Of a stretch of DNA of 64,000 nucleotides, positions 60,663-64,000 are shown piece by piece. Location of the stretch: positions 124,001 to 188,000 of the forward strand of contig CAXXEO010000014.1 in the NCBI GenBank assembly GCA_963664585.2, read 5' to 3'. The position numbers and the translations under genes are program-made. Position 1 is the stretch's first letter. The number at the start of each line of letters is the position of its first letter. The notes under the pieces are model-generated. The model had not been told where the DNA came from, ran no database searches, and saw only the letters and a list, made by a program, of their open reading frames with translations. The DNA comes from G963664585 sp963664585. GTDB lineage: Bacteria > Bacillota > Clostridia > Oscillospirales > Ruminococcaceae.

Positions 60663-62210
60663 TTACGCCGTAAGATCCGTGTTATAGAACAAAAGCATTT
60701 CATCGACTCTGGGTGTCCAGCCCTTAAGCTTGGAACTCATGGCATAAAGGCCGTAAGGCTGATATAGGAAGATCGCGCCTGCCTCGTCCTTAATCATCTG
60801 TTGGATCTGCGAGTTTAATTTATCGCGCGCGGCCTTGTCGTTGGTGATAGCCGCCTTCTGGCGCAGCGCATCAAATGCCGTATTGCTGTAGGTGGAGTAT
60901 CTCTCGCCGGTTGAGAAGCACAGTTTGGCAAGCAGGTCAATATTGGCATAGGGGCCGCCGATTGCATTAAAATAAAGCGGTGAGACGGTGCCGGCGGCAA
61001 TCTGATCTCTCTGTTTGGCAGCTTCAGACTCGCTCAGCTTGACCTTTACACCAACCTCACCCAGTTGTGCAGCGATAAACTGCATGACATTGGCACTGTT
61101 GGCGGCACTGCTGACATAGCTGGCCTCCAATTCAAGGCCAGTTGGGTATCCCGCCTCAGCAAGAAGCTCTTTTGCCTTCGTCGGATTGTACTCATAGGGC
61201 GTGATGGAAGCATCATAGCCCTCATACTCGGGACAGGACAGCGTGGCGACTTGTTTGGCATAACCATCCAATACGCCTTTGATGACTGCCTGCTTGTCAA
61301 TAGCATAGTTGAGTGCCTGACGTACCTTGACATTCTGCATGGGGCCCTTGACAAGCGAGTTGATGGCCAAAAAGGTGACGCGGCTGGTGGAGTTGCCAAT
61401 GACATCAACATTATTCAGCGCATCAAGCCTCTTGACCTCACTGGCCGGAATGCCGGAACAGAAGTTAACGTCGCCCGCTTCAAGAGCGGCAATTCTGGCT
61501 GCCGATTCAGGGATGATCTTAAAGGTAAGCTTGTTAATGGCAGATTTTCCTCCAAAATAGCTTGGGCTTGCCTCCAGGACGATTTTCTCGTCTTTGACGC
61601 GTTCAACAAACTTGTAGGGACCGGTCCCGACGGGCTTCTTGAGAAACTCTTCATTTCCGACTTTCTCAACATAGTCCTTCGGGATGATCATGACGTAGTT
61701 TAGCCGCAGCAGCAGGCCCGGATAGGGATCTGCGGTAGAGATGTCAACGGTGTAATCATCAATGACCTTTGCGGTCATAAAGGAGAAATCAGTAGCAAGT
61801 AAGTACTTTTTTTCTTTATCCTTGATGGTTGACAGGGTGTACTCGACATCCTTGGCTGTAAATTTAGAGCCGTCCTGAAAGGTGACGTCCTTTCTCAGAT
61901 GAAACCTCCAAGTAAGCTCATTGGTCTGCTCGTAGGACGCGGCCAGGTCTGGCTCGATATTCATCTTTCCATCGCTTTTAACAAGTTTGTTAAACATATG
62001 TGCTAAAACACCTGCGGTGATGGTACTGGTTGCATTACGCGGGTCAAAGCTGGAGATATCGCTTGCCAACGCAATTTTGAGTTCCTTGCTTGCCGGTGCT
62101 GATGAGGACGATTTTCCAGCTGACGAGGATGAGGTTGCGCCACTGCTGCAGCCCGATAAAACGGCAAGAACCATAAGCAGTGAGAGAGTCGTACAGATGA
62201 TCTTTTTCAA
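60663..62210 (-). CDS. Peptide-binding lipoprotein (SBP family 5) of the importer
   Basis: 515 residues from TTG 62210 (GGAGGG upstream), starting LKKIICTTLSLLMVLAVLSG with lipobox LSGC. SBP_bac_5 fold: SSFDPRNATSTITAGVLAHM, WRFHLRKDVTFQDGSKFTAK, VRQALNYAIDKQAVIKGVLD. It captures the substrate outside the membrane for DppBCDF. A longer frame to 62267 lacks a ribosome-binding site. First gene of the operon; promoter at 62482-62510. Confidence 0.94.
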   Translation of the reverse strand: MKKIICTTLSLLMVLAVLSGCSSGATSSSSAGKSSSSAPASKELKIALASDISSFDPRNATSTITAGVLAHMFNKLVKSDGKMNIEPDLAASYEQTNELTWRFHLRKDVTFQDGSKFTAKDVEYTLSTIKDKEKKYLLATDFSFMTAKVIDDYTVDISTADPYPGLLLRLNYVMIIPKDYVEKVGNEEFLKKPVGTGPYKFVERVKDEKIVLEASPSYFGGKSAINKLTFKIIPESAARIAALEAGDVNFCSGIPASEVKRLDALNNVDVIGNSTSRVTFLAINSLVKGPMQNVKVRQALNYAIDKQAVIKGVLDGYAKQVATLSCPEYEGYDASITPYEYNPTKAKELLAEAGYPTGLELEASYVSSAANSANVMQFIAAQLGEVGVKVKLSESEAAKQRDQIAAGTVSPLYFNAIGGPYANIDLLAKLCFSTGERYSTYSNTAFDALRQKAAITNDKAARDKLNSQIQQMIKDEAGAIFLYQPYGLYAMSSKLKGWTPRVDEMLLFYNTDLTA

Positions 62211-62481
62211 TTCGTTCCCTCCTATTTTTTGATGACGATTTTTTCTTCTATCTAATGCACCAGACAATGTTCACCTGATGCAATAAATCGAGATTTTGAA
62301 GTTGCGGTAATGCCTGTTCGAACTTTGAATACCGTTGCACTGGAAAAATCATGATGTTGTGGATGATATGTACGCCATATTGGAATGACAAAGCTTTTTC
62401 TGCTTTGACCGTATGCGAATCAGATTAGAAAGAGATAAGAGGAGGTTTTATGTGCGGCAAAATAAATGTTCATTTATAAAC

Positions 62482-62510
62482 ATAATAAATAATTAAAGTT
62501 TAAAAGTCAA
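62482..62510 (-). promoter_or_regulatory. Sigma-A-type promoter of the peptide operon
   Basis: On the minus strand: TTGACT (62510-62505), 17-bp spacer, TATTAT (62487-62482). The leader to the SBP start would be about 270 nt. Confidence 0.6.
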
Positions 62511-62515
62511 CGAAA

Positions 62516-62542
62516 TTGACGAATTATATTATAATTTGTCAA
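62516..62542. promoter_or_regulatory. 27-bp palindrome, probable operator
   Basis: TTGACGAATTATA-T-TATAATTTGTCAA, 12 of 13 pairs match. It lies 5 bp upstream of the -35 of the peptide promoter, a typical activator or repressor position; the RpiR regulator of the cluster is a candidate. Confidence 0.6.
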
Positions 62543-62801
62543 CATAAACATACTATATTGATATAATATGTACAATTTATCATCTGACCACAATACGATT
62601 CATAAGGCATAGAAGGCTGTTGATGGCTTTGCGATCGAAAATATCGCCGGTAAGGCGGCTTGGTGTTTGTGATCCTTTTTTACCATCTTTGCATGCGTAT
62701 AAATTTTTATAAAAAGATGATAAAATAATAAATAGAACGCTGCCAAATCTGTTCTAGTGCCTTGTAATATCTAAATATTATAAGTCAATGGGTTAAATGT
62801 T

Positions 62802-62840
62802 CTTGTATATTCCCCCGCCGAAGGCGGGGGAATATACAAG
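62802..62840 (+). repeat. Hairpin repeat B
   Basis: Perfect 18-bp stem CTTGTATATTCCCCCGCC around GAA; left flank GTCAATGGGTTAAATG, right flank CTTAAGATGTTGCATTGT. Lies upstream of glpK. Confidence 0.9.
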
Positions 62841-62953
62841 CTTAAGATGTTGCATTGTTCTAGTATCCATTTGGGTAAAATAAGGTTAAATAAATGGAAT
62901 CCTAAATCAGGGACGTGGCTTCTGATATTATTCAATGAGGGAGTAGGTTGGGT

Positions 62954-64000
62954 ATGAAGCAATATATTTTAGCTCTCGATCAGGGCACAACAAGCTCAAG
63001 AGCCATTTTATTCGATCACAATGGAAAGATGATTGAAAAAGCGCAGAATGATTTTACTCAAATCTATCCGCAGCCGGGATGGGTTGAACATGATCCCATG
63101 GAGATCCTCTCCAGCCAATATTCGTCTGTCCGTGCGGTTTTAGAGTCAGCAGGAATTTCTGCCCGGCAAGTCTGCGCAATTGGCATCACGAACCAGCGCG
63201 AAACAACGGTTGTCTGGGATAAAACAACCGGAAAGCCCGTGTACAACGCCATCGTATGGCAGTGCCGCAGGACCGCTTCAATCTGTGACGAGCTCAAAGC
63301 GGAAGGTCTAGGTGAGTATATTACAGATAAAACGGGGCTTTTAATTGATGCGTATTTTTCAGCGAGCAAGATCCAATGGATACTGGATAATGTACCGGGC
63401 GTGCGTTGCCGCGCGCAGCGAGGAGACCTGTTGTTCGGCACAATAGACACATGGCTTATATGGAATCTGACAGGCGGGCGTGCGCACGTGACGGATTATA
63501 CCAACGCATCGCGTACAATGCTTTTTGATATAGACAACTTGAAATGGGACAGCATATTATGCAAAAAACTTGGCATACCGGAATGTATGCTGCCAGAATG
63601 CCTGCCGTCAAGCCATATCTACGGAACCGTGGCAAAGACGCCGGGTCTTGAGGAGCTTGCAGGCGTGCCGATTGCCGGAGCTGCCGGAGACCAGCATGCC
63701 GCTTTGTTCGGACAGACATGCTTTGAGCCGGGACAGGCGAAGAATACATATGGTACCGGCTGCTTTATGCTTATGAATACGGGAAAAGAACGTGTGCGGT
63801 CTAAAAACCGACTTCTGTCCACCATCGCATGGGGAATCGGCGGAGAAGTGGAATATGCGCTGGAAGGCAGTGTTTTCAACGCAGGTTCTGTTATCAAGTG
63901 GTTGCGCGATGACCTGGGAATCATCCGAACGACACATGAGATAGATATACTGGCCGCTTCGGTTGCAGATACGCAGGGTGTATATGTTGTGCCGGCGTTT
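62954..64000 (+). CDS. glpK: Glycerol kinase (5' part, runs off the window)
   Basis: 349 codons without a stop from ATG 62954 to the window end (GAGGGAG upstream). FGGY-kinase motifs: ILALDQGTTSSRAILFDHNG (ATP site), GWVEHDPMEIL, GITNQRETTVVWDKTTGKP (glycerol site), FGTIDTWLIWNLTGG, GAAGDQHAALFGQ (catalytic Asp) and YGTGCFMLMNTG. It phosphorylates glycerol to glycerol 3-phosphate in the cytosol. No uptake facilitator gene is seen upstream. Confidence 0.95.
   Translation, partial: MKQYILALDQGTTSSRAILFDHNGKMIEKAQNDFTQIYPQPGWVEHDPMEILSSQYSSVRAVLESAGISARQVCAIGITNQRETTVVWDKTTGKPVYNAIVWQCRRTASICDELKAEGLGEYITDKTGLLIDAYFSASKIQWILDNVPGVRCRAQRGDLLFGTIDTWLIWNLTGGRAHVTDYTNASRTMLFDIDNLKWDSILCKKLGIPECMLPECLPSSHIYGTVAKTPGLEELAGVPIAGAAGDQHAALFGQTCFEPGQAKNTYGTGCFMLMNTGKERVRSKNRLLSTIAWGIGGEVEYALEGSVFNAGSVIKWLRDDLGIIRTTHEIDILAASVADTQGVYVVPAF

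Larger units (their letters stand above)
62268..62801. other. Long regulatory gap between the peptide operon and glpK
   Basis: AT-rich and without a gene. Holds the minus-strand promoter (62482-62510), a 27-bp palindrome (62516-62542) and a plus-strand extended -10 (TGATATAAT, 62559-62567). Confidence 0.55.

Overview
The window looks like a chromosomal stretch of an endospore-forming, low-to-mid G+C member of the Clostridia (Oscillospiraceae/Ruminococcaceae-like). The support is a CotF-type coat protein, a DUF4317 gene, clostridial ribosome-binding sites with frequent TTG/GTG starts, many two-component systems paired with ABC exporters, and tRNA, IS200, IS3 and IS30 debris. The species is not identifiable from the sequence alone.

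Layout. 0.2-6.1 kb: flavoprotein, then a response regulator / histidine kinase / ABC ATPase / FtsX permease operon (antimicrobial-peptide-sensing style). 6.3-9.4 kb (minus): a second two-component system with a secreted protein; kinase and secreted protein are frameshifted. 9.5-11.3 kb: IS3 remnant, frameshifted aldo/keto reductase welded to a cyclophilin-like fragment. 11.4-15.3 kb: DUF362 ferredoxin-like protein, tRNA and TetR debris, and a 7TM-type kinase with a response regulator. 15.4-26.6 kb: a Ser/Thr phospho-signalling island with one kinase, two PP2C phosphatases and five different proteins each carrying an FHA domain (zinc-ribbon-FHA, trypsin-like-FHA, PrsW-FHA, RDD-FHA, VWA-FHA). 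26.6-35.4 kb: coat protein, ferredoxin, IS200 remnant, a repeat-rich surface protein, and a 7TMR-type kinase with a response regulator. 35.6-45.7 kb: HAD phosphatase, TetR regulator with divergent ABC/FtsX exporter, then a decaying stretch (rhodanese, DUF4317, PNPOx, RHS). 45.8-48.0 kb: a head-to-tail pair of IS30-family elements 2 bp apart. 48.1-50.5 kb: ABC exporter. 50.9-62.2 kb (minus): a peptide-uptake and amino-acid catabolism cluster (SBP, DppBCDF, UroD-like, C45 hydrolase, creatinase-like M24, cysteine desulfidase, RpiR regulator). 62.95 kb to the end: glycerol kinase, cut by the window edge.

Two things stand out. First, 23 copies of a GC-hairpin repeat are scattered through the window, about one per 2.8 kb. 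They share one 19-bp core (CCCCCGCC-3 nt-GGCGGGGG) carried on three unrelated sets of arms. The common 106-bp form (A) has inverted-repeat ends TATAG...CTATA, and these ends supply stop codons to several genes. The 3-nt loop is inverted relative to the arms in a minority of copies. Second, the FHA island looks like a complete writer (kinase), reader (FHA) and eraser (PP2C) phosphothreonine circuit whose readers are fused to different membrane or extracellular modules. I see no secretion machinery beside it.

At least eight genes carry single-base frameshifts, concentrated at 6.3-11 kb and 38-45 kb. Some are clearly decayed. Others could be sequencing errors at homopolymers, and I could not tell which from sequence alone.
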